64,000 bases of DNA from Onchocerca lupi (Eukaryota; Nematoda; Chromadorea; Rhabditida; Onchocercidae): positions 1 to 64,000 of the forward strand of contig JAOVVO010000474.1 in assembly GCA_028564675.1 (NCBI GenBank), written 5' to 3'. The position numbers and the translations under genes are program-made. The notes under the pieces were generated by a model, which searched no databases, was not told the origin of the DNA, and saw only the letters and a list, made by a program, of their open reading frames with translations. Below, one piece after another: positions 38,400 to 49,917 of this stretch (its first letter is position 1; the number at the start of each line of letters is the position of its first letter).

Positions 38400-41300
38400 G
38401 AAAAACTGCAAAAACTTCAAATCCGAAATTATAATTTTATGGATGATAAAATTAGGAACACTGAATCCTTCGGAGATTTTTGTTAACCCAAATTTGTGAA
38501 TCGACCAGTAATCATAGGGAACAATTTGTATGATTTGATAGAAAAAGATTGACTGTTTATTATAATTCTCTTATTTAAAACTGACAGACTCATAACTTTT
38601 CCGATAAAATACCAGTTTAATCTCATCTTCATTTTTGCTTTTTTTTTTTTTCGAGCTCTCTAATAAAATCTGAAACTACAGGGGACCAGTGTCTTGTCAT
38701 CCAAAAATATCATTAAAAAATTTTGTCTCAGAAGCAATCAAAACCTGTGAATTAAACAATCTATAAAAAAAACTAATAATAATATCTATTGATGAATGGA
38801 TTAATTTATCATACTTCCCGAAAAGCATGATATTTATGAAATGAAGAAGAGCTGTTGTTGCTAAGGTAACGAAGAATAATCAATTTCTATTAAATATTAA
38901 TTACTCGATCTCTTTATTCATATAAGCAAGACTGTACCATGCAAAATAATTTATATGTCAGTAACTACATCTAATTTAATCAATTAATGAGTTGTTTACT
39001 TCAGAATTATCTTAAAATTTAGTATACAGTAATAAAATTCCAATCTAGTCCTACATCTTTGTATGTGTTTACTTTTCTGAAGCGTGAAATAATCTATCTA
39101 CTACGAAATAATTAGAGTTTCCGAGCAAGCAGTTTGTTTCTGCTTTTGCTAAGGGTGGCTTATCTTCCTTACTACATTCATTTAATTAAAAATACTCTCA
39201 ATTTTCGAGTTTCAAGTCAAAGAATTATTATATTTGCTTCTAATAAAAAAGTGAGACAGAGTTGAAGTGGTAAATAAATTTTGTCTATAAAAAAAATAAA
39301 GATGTAAAACTGAATTTTCAACATAATTTTACCAATTATACTGCACTTTCGTTCATTTATACAACTGCCGAACAAACATCGAAAAGCATATAGATCGAAA
39401 CTTGCAGAAAAAGAACATATATAAATTTGATTGTTCTTGTCGCATAATTGATCATTCAAAATACTTATCTATCATACTTTTTTTCCAAATCCATTTCTTC
39501 TAGCCAATAATCTACAAATAATGCAGTATAATGAGTAATTGTAGCAATAATAGTTCTAAGATTATAACATAGCAAAAACGAAATCAATAAGAAATAATGA
39601 AAAATGTTATGATTTTATAGAGAAAACCAGAAAAAGAAAATTAATAGAAAAAATTACGTTGGAATGCCTGACTTAACTATTAAAATGCTTCAACTGCTTG
39701 AACTTGAACTTGATAAATCGTTGTTTTTTAAAAAACAAAAAAAAGAAATTGATTAGTCGCACAGTGACAGTACGATGCATTGAAAGATTCCATCAAATAA
39801 TATATATACATAGCTATTTCCAACCATCCATTCCTCTTATAAAATTTCCTTGCATACAAAAATTACTCTCTTTGTGTCATATTTTTCTGACCGAAGAATA
39901 TATCCAAATAATGATGAAGACTTGATAATTTGTATCCATCGAAAAAAAAAAAGAAAAATATGATAATAGAATTTAAAAAGATAACTTATTTCTATTTTCC
40001 TTTCTCTGCTTGGTGAAATTTTTAGGATTTAAAATAAATAAATGAATGAAATTTAAAAAGTAACAATAATTAAAGATTACCAACAATACACTTTTAATCG
40101 GTAAAAAAAAAAACAACATACTTTGAAAAGTTTTTGTTATCTCATAAAAATTATTAAAGCAATTTTCTGTAGAAACAAAGGCCATACTGCTTTAGCAATC
40201 CTTATGAAAAAACAAATAACTCAATTACACTGTTAAAATATTAATGATGCAATTTCATCAAAAACAAAAAGACTTTCTATTCGTATTAACAAGTGTTTTT
40301 CTGAAAAGAATCAAGATTACACAATAAGAATGAAAATTTTATAAAGAAACGTTTATCATCTTACTTTTTTTGTCATTTTTATTTTTTTTTTCTTTCTCGC
40401 TGCTAACAATTTCACAAAACTTATGCAAAAAAGTAAAAAATATACTTAGATATTCGGGAATAAAATTTTATTTCGTAGACCTAATTTTAGTTATAAATTT
40501 ACAAAAATATCAGATTTAACTTTTAATTTTCTTTTTGAACAAGACAATAATTACATAGTTTATTCTCATCGAGACATGAAAAATAGGTATAATTATACTG
40601 AAGTAATTTGAATAACTATTTCACATTCCTATCAAATGCTTTCAAACATTAATCTACTGATGAAAAAAATCATAACCTAACGAATGAGCTATCATCGTGA
40701 TAGACATGAAGTAGCACAGTGACAAACATGAAGTGTCATAGTGATTAACCTGAGATAAATCAAACCATAGGTTTTTGTATCCATGGAGCTCTTCTACTAT
40801 TACGGTGCTTATCATCTTCTTAGACGATGTCATCTCAGATTTAGTAACTTATACGATTATCTTCAGTGTTGTACTTTCGAGTACTGAAATGAAGATAAAC
40901 GAAAAGAACCCAGTATCTGGAGAGAATCCATCGCCCGTGTATGATAGCAAAGAACCTAAATTAACCATGCTTGTACTACCCTGAGACATTCATTAAAATG
41001 TTTATAACTTACCATATTTTCTTCGAAAAATCTAAATAATTGCCGGCAATTACTACCTGTATAGGTTGCTCACATTAGCTAGTAAAATATAATAACGGAC
41101 AGTAATTTTATAAAATTAAATTTTGTGAAATAGTAGCAACAGGTAACTTCGTATCGTATCATTATTAGATTTTTCTTTTTCTCGTTCCTTTCTTTTTTCC
41201 TCCTAACTTATTTCTTGCTCTTACTTTCTGAATATATCTATAATCATCTCCAATTCCTTTATTGTCATCACTTTATCAACAAATCTGTAATTCAATCTCT

Positions 41301-42406
41301 GATTCTTTGTCTTCATATTTACCATGGTTAAGGAAAAAAAAAAATTTATTTCCATCTAATCTTTCAAAAACTTTAAAATTTAGTTCTGTCATAACCGTAC
41401 TATTTTTATGGGCTTAGATATTGTTTTTTGTAATTGCAAATATTTCACTTTTACCAAAAATATAATATGCATAATCATATGCTTACTTATAGTCTACTTT
41501 CATAAGAGCATTGCTGATGCTCCTCTCCCTGTCGACTAGCACAATATCACATCGCAATTCATCCATTATATAAAATTAAATTTTGCAAATTCCAGAAAAG
41601 TAAAGTATTGATTTGAATGGCACAACATCTTCATAGTTTTATTTTTCTCCTTTTCATACATTCTTTGTTTTAAATTCCACTGATAACTGGAATAGATCGT
41701 AACTTTCTCTTCATCAACTACTGTTATTTACAGTCAGTATTCATCAGTTTTGATTAAAATATCGATTGAACAATCCATAAGATACTCGACAAATGAAACA
41801 ACATCGAAATTGAATATTGATGTGATTGCGGGATTTCTATATGTTAGTCTCTTTTTATGATTTATAAGAAAAAAATAAAAAAACTGTATAATTAATTATC
41901 GTAATGCTTCAAGTGCAAATATTTTCGCACATTAAATTCAATTCGAAATCCAAAATTCTTTAACATTAAAACAAAACAATAACTAGAAGGAACAAAAATT
42001 ACCATTTATTATTGGAAAAATTTGCTTTTTTTTTTTAAATCCTTCAAAATTTATTCATCTACAATCAAAATAAACAACTTTTATCGGGATCAAAAAAAAA
42101 AAAAGAAAAAGAAAAAAGTTTAAACATTTCTTTGCAAAATTGAAGAATGCAAAATGGAATGAAATACTTGAATTATCAGAACAATTCCTTACTGAAAATT
42201 GGAAAAATGCGTCCAGAAAAGAAAAGAAAAAAACTATTCCATACATCAGACAGTTTATAACAATAAAGAAAGATTATAAATGATAAAAATAAACTAAGAG
42301 AATAATTTTCTTGGTCTTCTAAAAATTGGGAACGAGAAGTTGAAGTTAACATCAAAAAGCAATATCTATTTGTACTTAAACAAATACCGAAAAAAGCAAA
42401 CATTCT
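38400..42406. other. Four-kilobase intergenic stretch
   Basis: No gene I can support. At 40,694-40,750 there are two to three copies of a 22-25 bp unit (ACATGAAGTAGCACAGTGA and variants). At 40,775-40,984 a slightly less AT-rich segment has a 69-codon plus-strand frame without splice signals or recognisable similarity. Upstream DNA of the DAF-25 gene lies at the left end. Confidence 0.5.
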
Positions 42407-43453
42407 TCAATCATCAGGTTGTAATTCGCTGTAAGCACCTGAATTAACGGCATCAGCTAATTCGGTCTTACCAGCTTTTAACCGTTCACGAATCAACTGA
42501 GCCATCGCACGCTCTGTTCGTCTTTCCAATTTTTCCAATTTTTCAGCAATATCACGTTTCAAGTCCCAATCAATCTATTAACGAAGTATCATTAATTATG
42601 TTACAAAATTTGCAAAGGGCTGAAGTCATAAAAAAATTCACAAATTAATATACGCTATACAACTCGGATTATAATCTTAGTCAATCTCATTAATCTTAAC
42701 TTTGAATGCATTTATTAGCTGTTTAATATGTTTTCAAAACAATTTGCATGTCTTGTTTGATAAAAAAAAAAGACAGGAAAAAACAAAAAATAAAAAAAGT
42801 AAAAGATGAAAAACAAAATTAAAAAAGAGAAATCAAGTAAGCGAACCTTCCGCGGTGCTAATGTTGTGATATCAATTTGTTCCACAGTGCTGGTATCTTG
42901 CGTGTCTGCTAACTGATCAGCAATCTCTTTCTCGACGGTGAATAAGTCTACGTCATTACGTCTACCACCCAAATCACTTTGTGGCTCGTAACTTCGAAAT
43001 GTGAGCTTTGTCGACTTATTTGATGATCCAGAATCTTCCCCATTATCTAAAATCTTTCGATAGTCAATGGTCATAACTTAATTAATCTAGTAATCAATTC
43101 TTTACCAGTTACAGAACTTAAATTTGAGTTTCATTCCAATAGCTATTTCTAATCTTCACACTGTACCCTCCTCTATAACTTTATTTTCCAGCATCTATCC
43201 TTGATCCAACTTATTTATTACATCGAATAAAATAATGCAACAAAAAAATCCTAAATGAATAATCTTCATCAGATGATTGTTTTCAAGTAGAAAATTTACC
43301 TTCTTGTTGCATTCCTTCACACATTTCTTTCAATCTTCGTTTTCTTTCATTCGATTCTTGTTCTAAGCTAATACTCATTTCAGCAATATCTATATCTTGT
43401 TCTTCAACAATTCCATCCGCCATCTTTGATTCTTCACCACTTCCAAGTGTCAT
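42407..43453 (-). CDS. ccdc-12: CCDC12/Cwf18 family pre-mRNA splicing factor
   Basis: CCDC12 is a small component of the active spliceosome (Cwf18 in fission yeast). Three exons: 43300-43453, 42847-43046 and 42407-42574, giving about 173 residues, near the human length of 166. Residues 1-51 are acidic with a KRRLKEMCEG helix. The middle holds LTFRSYEPQ and the conserved IDITTLAPRK, followed across the splice by DWDLKRDIAEKLEKLERRTE, AMAQLIRERL, the family signature. It ends in SELQPDD. The first exon ends one base into a codon and joins in frame. The start is preceded by a weaker acceptor (AG at 43474-43475). It lies 569 bases downstream of the uL22m gene on the same strand, compatible with an operon. 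Confidence 0.9.
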
Positions 43454-44021
43454 TTTGAACGATTTAGATTTTCCTAGTTTTCAAATCTCTTTAGAATACT
43501 TTAAGAAAATAGCATTTGAAAATGTAAACTTTTTTTTATCCATATACTCAAACTTGTCCAAAAAAATTTGCGAAATTTACATCTTCAAGAAATAACAGCA
43601 AATGTTTCTTCACGAAATAAATAAAAATGGAAGATGGAAAAATATATCTCCACCAATTCCCTCTTTAATTTCTTCTTTTCTTTTATATTACCATCTCTTT
43701 GCGTTTTATTACTATCAGAAATTCAGAAATAGAAAAGTTGATACAAACTTTGGACTTTTGCAACAACAAATTTCTGAAACTTTATTAAATCTGAAAAAAT
43801 CAGATAGCATATAGTTTCCAATAAGATAAATTGCGATTTGAACAAGAAATACAACATTTTCAATTAACAGCATAAATAACTTTTCATTCATTTAATTCGA
43901 ATAATTTAGACTTGTCTATAAGACAAAAGCAAACAGAAAGGAAATAATTTCTACAAAATGCTTTCTCTTCTATATCCAAAAAAAAAAATTTCATAAAGGA
44001 TAACAATAGAAATGAAAAGTG

Positions 44022-47000
44022 TTAAATACTGTATTCGATAGAACGTTCCCTCAAATATTTGTAATAATCTTCCATTTTATCCCAGCCATTCTTCGGTACC
44101 CATCTATTTTTCATAGGCGGTCCATCACCTTCCTCAAGTCTATAAATATATTATTTGACATCAATTTACATATTCCAAAAAAAAAGGAAAATTGAAAAAT
44201 ACTTCTAATTTATGAAAGTAAATAGCATATATCAATATCAGCACTTGTTTTAATAAGCGGAAACTAATTTTCAATGTATTCTATGCTATGGATTTTTAAG
44301 CGTAACATTATTGTGATTTTTTTTTTTGTTTTACAACATTATTAAATTTAATAGAAGTGCAGAAAATTAAAGGAACTAAAAATTTCCACAGTAAATTCGA
44401 ACACTGAAATAATACTCAACAAAACATAAATCGCTAAGAATCTATCTTTGATCAGCAAATGATAAGTTTCACAAAATACTACCCAACTATAGTCAAAAAA
44501 TGAACTATCGCATAAAGAAATTATTGAGGGTGCTAAAACGAACAGAAAATGGATAAGACGAACGAACATTCCTTCCTTTCAATCTGTGTAAGCTTATGTT
44601 GAGAAAGTGGATTCTGTGGTACAATGAAAGGATTTTATTTAGATGGAAGAGTTTATCTTCCTATGTAATACAAACAATTGTTGAAGAATATCCAAGATAA
44701 ATGATCAAAGGATTATTCTTGCTGATAATAGAGAAGATTGTCAATTTGCTGATTTATTGTAGAACTCTGCTGGATCGTTATGGAAGCTGATATGTTCTGG
44801 AGAAGTTGTAGCCAAGAATGATTCTTCTCCAAAACCTAAATCCCTATATATTCTTCCGAGGCTCCTCCTTTTTTCCTGATCTCCAATTTGTCACCTCATG
44901 ACTGGCCGACTCATTATTGGTCGACTTCGCTTGTTTCTTTGTTGACCGAAGTATTCTGGCGGGAAATATGTTTGTCCCTTTGTTTAGTGGTTTGGAGAAA
45001 AACATGTTTATCGCGCTCTTTGAACTCTACTACTCCTTGATTATTATAATTTTCAGACTTTTCCGATCGAAGCAAAATTGAATTTTGAGGAGGAAAAATG
45101 TGAGGGTTATAGTGAAAGATATTCAGTTTCCATTTGAATTCGTCCTATGGCAGCACTTTTAGTTCGTAATGCAATGAATTCCTCTTGTTCCATTTCTTGC
45201 AATGGTTCCTCAGTGAGCTGGAATCATCATCAATCTCTTTTGCAGTATTAGTACCAATAGAAGTGGTAGTAATTTCTGATGTTGTCGATGTATCATTTTG
45301 ATTACCACCATCAATGATACTATTAGAAGCTTGTGATAATTTGATAATTCGATGGCTCATCATCGAACTTAAAACATCAATTGTTGGACTTTGAGATTAT
45401 GTAGTACTACTCTTGGTAGTTTTAGTCGTTGTAGGCATTGATTTTACTGATTATTTGAAGCTATCACCGGATAACATCAAATTGTTGTTGTCGGAAACGA
45501 TTTCAGATTGTGATAACATTAGATTATTGTTGTCTGAAACGATTTCAGATTGTTGTCATGATTCTAGATTAGTTGAAAGGCATTCTGATGGATGAGATGA
45601 TTCGTCAGTAATCGGAGAATCCTTAGGAATTGTTGTCGTAAATGACGGATACTTATTTGATGGTGATGTCAAATTTCAATTTTTGTACTGAGATTTCTAA
45701 GATTGGTTTTGATTCATGCGGACTTGATGGTGGTTGAATTGTTTCATCGATAAAACGATAATTAGGAATAGTATGATGAAATGATAAGGCGATTAATGTT
45801 CGAACTTCTGGATTTGTGGCACACTACCGGATGAATTCCCTGATGATGTTGAACTAGTACTCATTGAAATTGGTGATGAACTGCCAAAATCGGCATATAC
45901 TGATTTCTCTTCGGAACTCTTCGAAAATCGTTTATTTTTCGCTGGATCAAGATTTGTTTGTTATCTTAATTAAGCAACAGATGATTAAGGAGTATGACTG
46001 GTTGTTCGTTTTGTTCTGCCTTGTAAAGCGGTAGCATTCGAGCAGAAAGATGATGATGAACTACTTTGAAGTGGTAAATAACTGGTACGAGATCCTTTAT
46101 ACCATTTGTAGTATCACGCGTAATTTCCAGTGTTATCGATGTTGTACCGGAAATTCTCCGGGATACTTTCGTACTACCACTTTTCGGTTCCAATAATCCG
46201 GAAATTTTTCCTGTTTCATCATTATTTTGATTGATCGATAATTTCGAATTTTTCATTTTAATCATTGTTATTTCTCAACAGGCATTTCCTGTTTTTCTCC
46301 CGCTCCACATGATTTACTTTTATCTTTATTTCCGTCAGAAAGTTTAATTTTGAGCATTTTTTGATTACAGTTATCAGTAGCATTGCTTGATGCGGAAGTT
46401 GATGGAGTTGTATTGATAGTTGATGACGGTATTGAGGTTTAGGTTCCGTAACTAGCAAAAGAACTACTTCGAGATGAATGTTCATTATTGTTCAATCTGG
46501 ATGATGTTTTGACCGATGATGAATAAACACATACAGCGGATGCACGAAGTGCGGAAACTTTTGGTGATGCAAGTTTATATCCAGCTGCAGTTGCATTTGT
46601 GGTTTGCAGCGAATAACTTACCTGCTCCATGGTGAACTTCCCCAATAATTTCTGAATGTAATTGATCCCGGATGGTTTTGTCATGCTGGTGAAGCAATCG
46701 TTTGTCCGCTGCAGTCGTTAGCTCAGTCTCTTTAGTCGACCAAAGCATAAGCCATAGTGCTTCCTAATTTGACCTTTGCTTCTTTCCACAGCCAGCAAAC
46801 TGATATCTTTCGTTTTGTTCGGAGGTGCTTTCTTTGAATTATTATTTCATAAAAATTATTGAGCATGGGAGCGAAAAAGCGAAAAAGGCTAACCTTACGA
46901 AAATATTAATGTATCGATATCTTGTAATTGTAATACGTTCACGTGCATGGCGTCTGTAGCCTTTGACAATTTGACACTGAATTGGAAATGCTTCTGCGAC

Positions 47001-48382
47001 ATGCATATCTGATGGAAATTCAATGTGAAGTTCTGCAGATGCTTTCTTTTTTGCATCAATTAGAGCTTGTCTTAAAATCATACATGCCTGAAACAGAAAT
47101 GAATGAAGTTGAGTGAAATTTGAAAATTTTAACTTCGCATCGACTACTATTAAATTTAATAAGTAATATGGCGCATTTCCAAGCACGTCCTACCCACCAT
47201 AAGTTAATCCTTTTTTCTATACGAATTTATAGAAGCTAATTAGAATAACTAAACTAAAAGTATGAAATAACTTTTTACAATAAGCAAACAAAGTTAAAAA
47301 TTATATAGTGAATTTTGAAAATTTTTAAAAACCTTTTTGCGCTGTAATCTTAACTGTTCCATTGCTTCGTCAACATTCAAGCGCCAAACTAGATGACAAG
47401 CCATAAACATCCTTTTAGGACTACAATGGACCGATTCACGACAGTAATAAACTTGCCGTAAAAGTGGTAAACCGGTCTCAGGACTCACATAATTCGGTGG
47501 CCAAACAACCTAAAAAGTGTCCTTTTTTTTTAACACTGTAGAGCTCTCTAAGAATTTTAATAACTTCAAATTTCTTAAGATATAAAATACATCTTAAGAA
47601 ATGTATCGATCGATTTTGATGCCTTAACTATGAAGTTCATAAAATATGGTCTCCAAATGGAACAGGAAATATAAAATCTAGAAATCATGTAATACTATCT
47701 AGAATCTGTAGAAAATTAGTACAAAATATAGAAAATCCGGAATAAATTCCTTTTTTTGACAATAAAGTTTGGCAGTAATACAATTAAGACGATTTTTAAA
47801 ATCTATGAATGGCACATTATATGCTTTGAAAAGAAATAAAATTCAACCTTGTTATAGTAATTCCACTTTTCAGGGGTCATTACATTTTGACCAATCATAG
47901 GATGCGCTTCACCTTCCTCACCATCATGTCGTTTCTCCAAATCCCACTCAGGTGCATAATATAGTTTCGGCCTTATCTGTAATGATGACTGTTTTCAAAA
48001 AAAATCCCTGTTTCATCAATGATAATTACTTGAAAAATTCACATGAATATTTAAATATTGATAAATCATTTATATCAAATCCGTATAAAAAATTTTCATT
48101 TTAAAAAAGAGTTGCTCATATTTCCTTTCAAATAATTTAAATCTATATCAATTACATTCCAGAAAATGCTTTCACCTGTTCATCACACTGAAGTTTTGGT
48201 TGTCTAAGTTGTATTCGTCGTTTCCACGCTTCTTCGACAGTAACATCGGTACCGGGATATAATGTTCCGTGAGATCTTTGGGAAATTTGCGACAATAAAA
48301 CTGACGGAAAAAAAGTTGGTCGTAGTGGATATCCAAAATAATAACGCACTTTTAGGCATAAAAATCCTGACCGTTTCAGCAT
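44022..48382 (-). CDS. mrpl-22: Mitochondrial ribosomal protein uL22m (MRPL22)
   Basis: Large-subunit protein of the mitochondrial ribosome. Exons: about 48178-48382, 47852-47972, 47332-47511, 46899-47087 and 44022-44139, about 270 residues. The N-terminus (MLKRSGFLCLKVRYYFGYPL) is rich in Arg, Lys and aromatic residues with no acidic ones, a typical mitochondrial presequence. The uL22 domain follows, with CHLVWRLNVDEAMEQL, ACMILRQALIDAKKKA and the basic loop GYRRHARERITITRYRY. The last exon joins in phase after ATATTTTC and supplies the C-terminal helix MEDYYKYLRERSIEYSI. The 2.76-kb last intron (44140-46898) holds a solo LTR and a pseudogene. Three upstream ATGs lie between the acceptor at 48442-48443 and the chosen start. 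Confidence 0.9.
44585..45068 (-). mobile_element. Diverged solo LTR of the same BEL/Pao family
   Basis: Read on the minus strand, this matches the 19169-19716 LTR throughout: near its start TCGGAAAAGTCTGAAAATTA, then the sub-repeat CACTAAACAAAGGGACAAAC, then GGAGGAGCCTCG, and AATAAA near the end. It is more diverged than the two LTRs of the complete copy. It sits in the last intron of the uL22m gene, in the same orientation as the gene. No internal element sequence adjoins it and no target duplication could be defined. Confidence 0.7.
45110..46830 (-). pseudogene. Frameshifted intronless serine/threonine-rich gene copy
   Basis: Protein-like sequence runs for about 1.7 kb on the minus strand but switches among all three frames. 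Pieces include TAADKRLLHQHDKTIRDQLH near 46,680-46,740, KLASPKVSALRASAVCVYSS in 46,480-46,610, LKIKLSDGNKDKSKS near 46,320, SGTTSITLEITRD near 46,100-46,160, and the final MEQEEFIALRTKSAAIGRIQ near 45,125-45,205 followed by a stop. No introns are evident between these pieces, which suggests a processed copy. I do not recognise the parent; composition (Ser/Thr/Asn-rich with charged patches) fits a nuclear regulatory protein. It lies in the last intron of the uL22m gene. An alternative is a real, strongly spliced gene with many sequence errors. Confidence 0.45.
45467..45559. repeat. Two tandem copies of a 45-bp unit
   Basis: GATAACATCAAATTGTTGTT, through CGGAAACGATTTCAGATTGT, is directly followed by a second copy with about four changes. 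It lies inside the pseudogene candidate. Confidence 0.75.
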
Positions 48383-48443
48383 CTTTCATTAATTATCCGA
48401 ACTTTCAGATCATTAGCAATCATTCGATAAGTTTCCGAAACCT

Positions 48444-49917
48444 GAAATAATCCAAACGCATGAAAAAACTCAATTTATTGCAAACTTCTAATTAAGTTAA
48501 GCACAAAAGTTACCCGCAAAATTAATTATCGCAAATCACTAACTTTTAACAGATTCAGTATTTTGAAAGGCAGTTATACTCCAATTATACCTTTCGTTTT
48601 TAGTTTTACCCAATTTCAGTCTCAAATACTAGTTTACCATAAATCTTACAGTAAAGACGAATGAAAATATTTACGTGAGAAAAAAAAGAAAAAAAACGAG
48701 ATCTATTCAAATTTTTAGTACCAAAATCCATAAATTAGTTTATATTAGAATGAAAAAAAAAAATCTGCAATAATTACGCTACCAACATTTTGATTTTCAA
48801 TGAAATTATGTCGATAAAAATTGTTTATAATGTACATAAATATTTGGTTAACAAAAACCTTTTCCTTCTTTGTTCATTTTTGAAGAAATGAAAACAATTT
48901 GTATAACACATTAAGTCAACTTTATTGCTATTAAAATTAGTCGAAAATGAATTATATTCATACCTGCTAAGACTTTTTATTAATTAAAAGCGTTAGTATA
49001 TTAATACCAAATATTTCACTATAATATACCCAAGTTATACTTATATTGAACAATGCTCAGAATTTAAAATGTCACTAATTTTTGTAATTCAAGCATCAAA
49101 TTGATAGTAAATAATTCTCATAGAATTTACTTATGTTACCAAATCGGGCTTAAAAATTTTTAATATTTTGATTTGATATGTACAAGCTTAAATTACTTAA
49201 TATCCTTAATTAGATACTTTACTCATCAACTTATACGCGGTAAACTATCCGAAGGAAGATACACTACAAAATACTGGAATAACAAAGTGGTGTGAAAATG
49301 GTATTAATTTTTCAACAGAATATTAGCATTATAGTTACAAATACCTACAAATATATTAATATGAAGTACTGCATATTGGCTATGACAATTTTTGCGAAAA
49401 ACAAAAGCAATAGATAAGTTAAATGTCAAACTGACCAACGGTAAGAAAAACTACACCAGATATTTATGAAATGATGTAAATAAACTATGTAATTGTAACT
49501 AAACAATAACAATTGGACAGTTCTAAATGAAAGATGGAATGTAAAAGTTTAAAAGACATCTCAAGCTATGAAATTAAATCATTTCTATTATTGAAACTAT
49601 TCAATCATAATAATACAAATGAAAATAAAAACTAAAAACAATTTCATCAAAAAACAAAATATGACAGAATGATAGAAACTGACAATTACTGCAATGATCA
49701 AATGAAAAGAGATAAAATCTCACGTAATCTCATTTCATTTCTCATTAATAAATATCACAATGAAAGATAGCTAAAACTTAGCTTTAGGAAAGATTCACAA
49801 ATAATGTATTCAATGAGCAGCCATCACAGATAAAACTTTTAAATAAATATTTGGGGCGAAAAGTATGATAAATTATAAAAATGTATTTTCAACATAAAGA
49901 AAATAAAAAAATTTTGT
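48444..49917. other. Intergenic region between uL22m and sphingomyelinase genes
   Basis: About 1.5 kb with no supported gene or notable repeat. Contains the likely promoter of the uL22m gene and the 3' flank of the sphingomyelinase gene. Confidence 0.5.
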
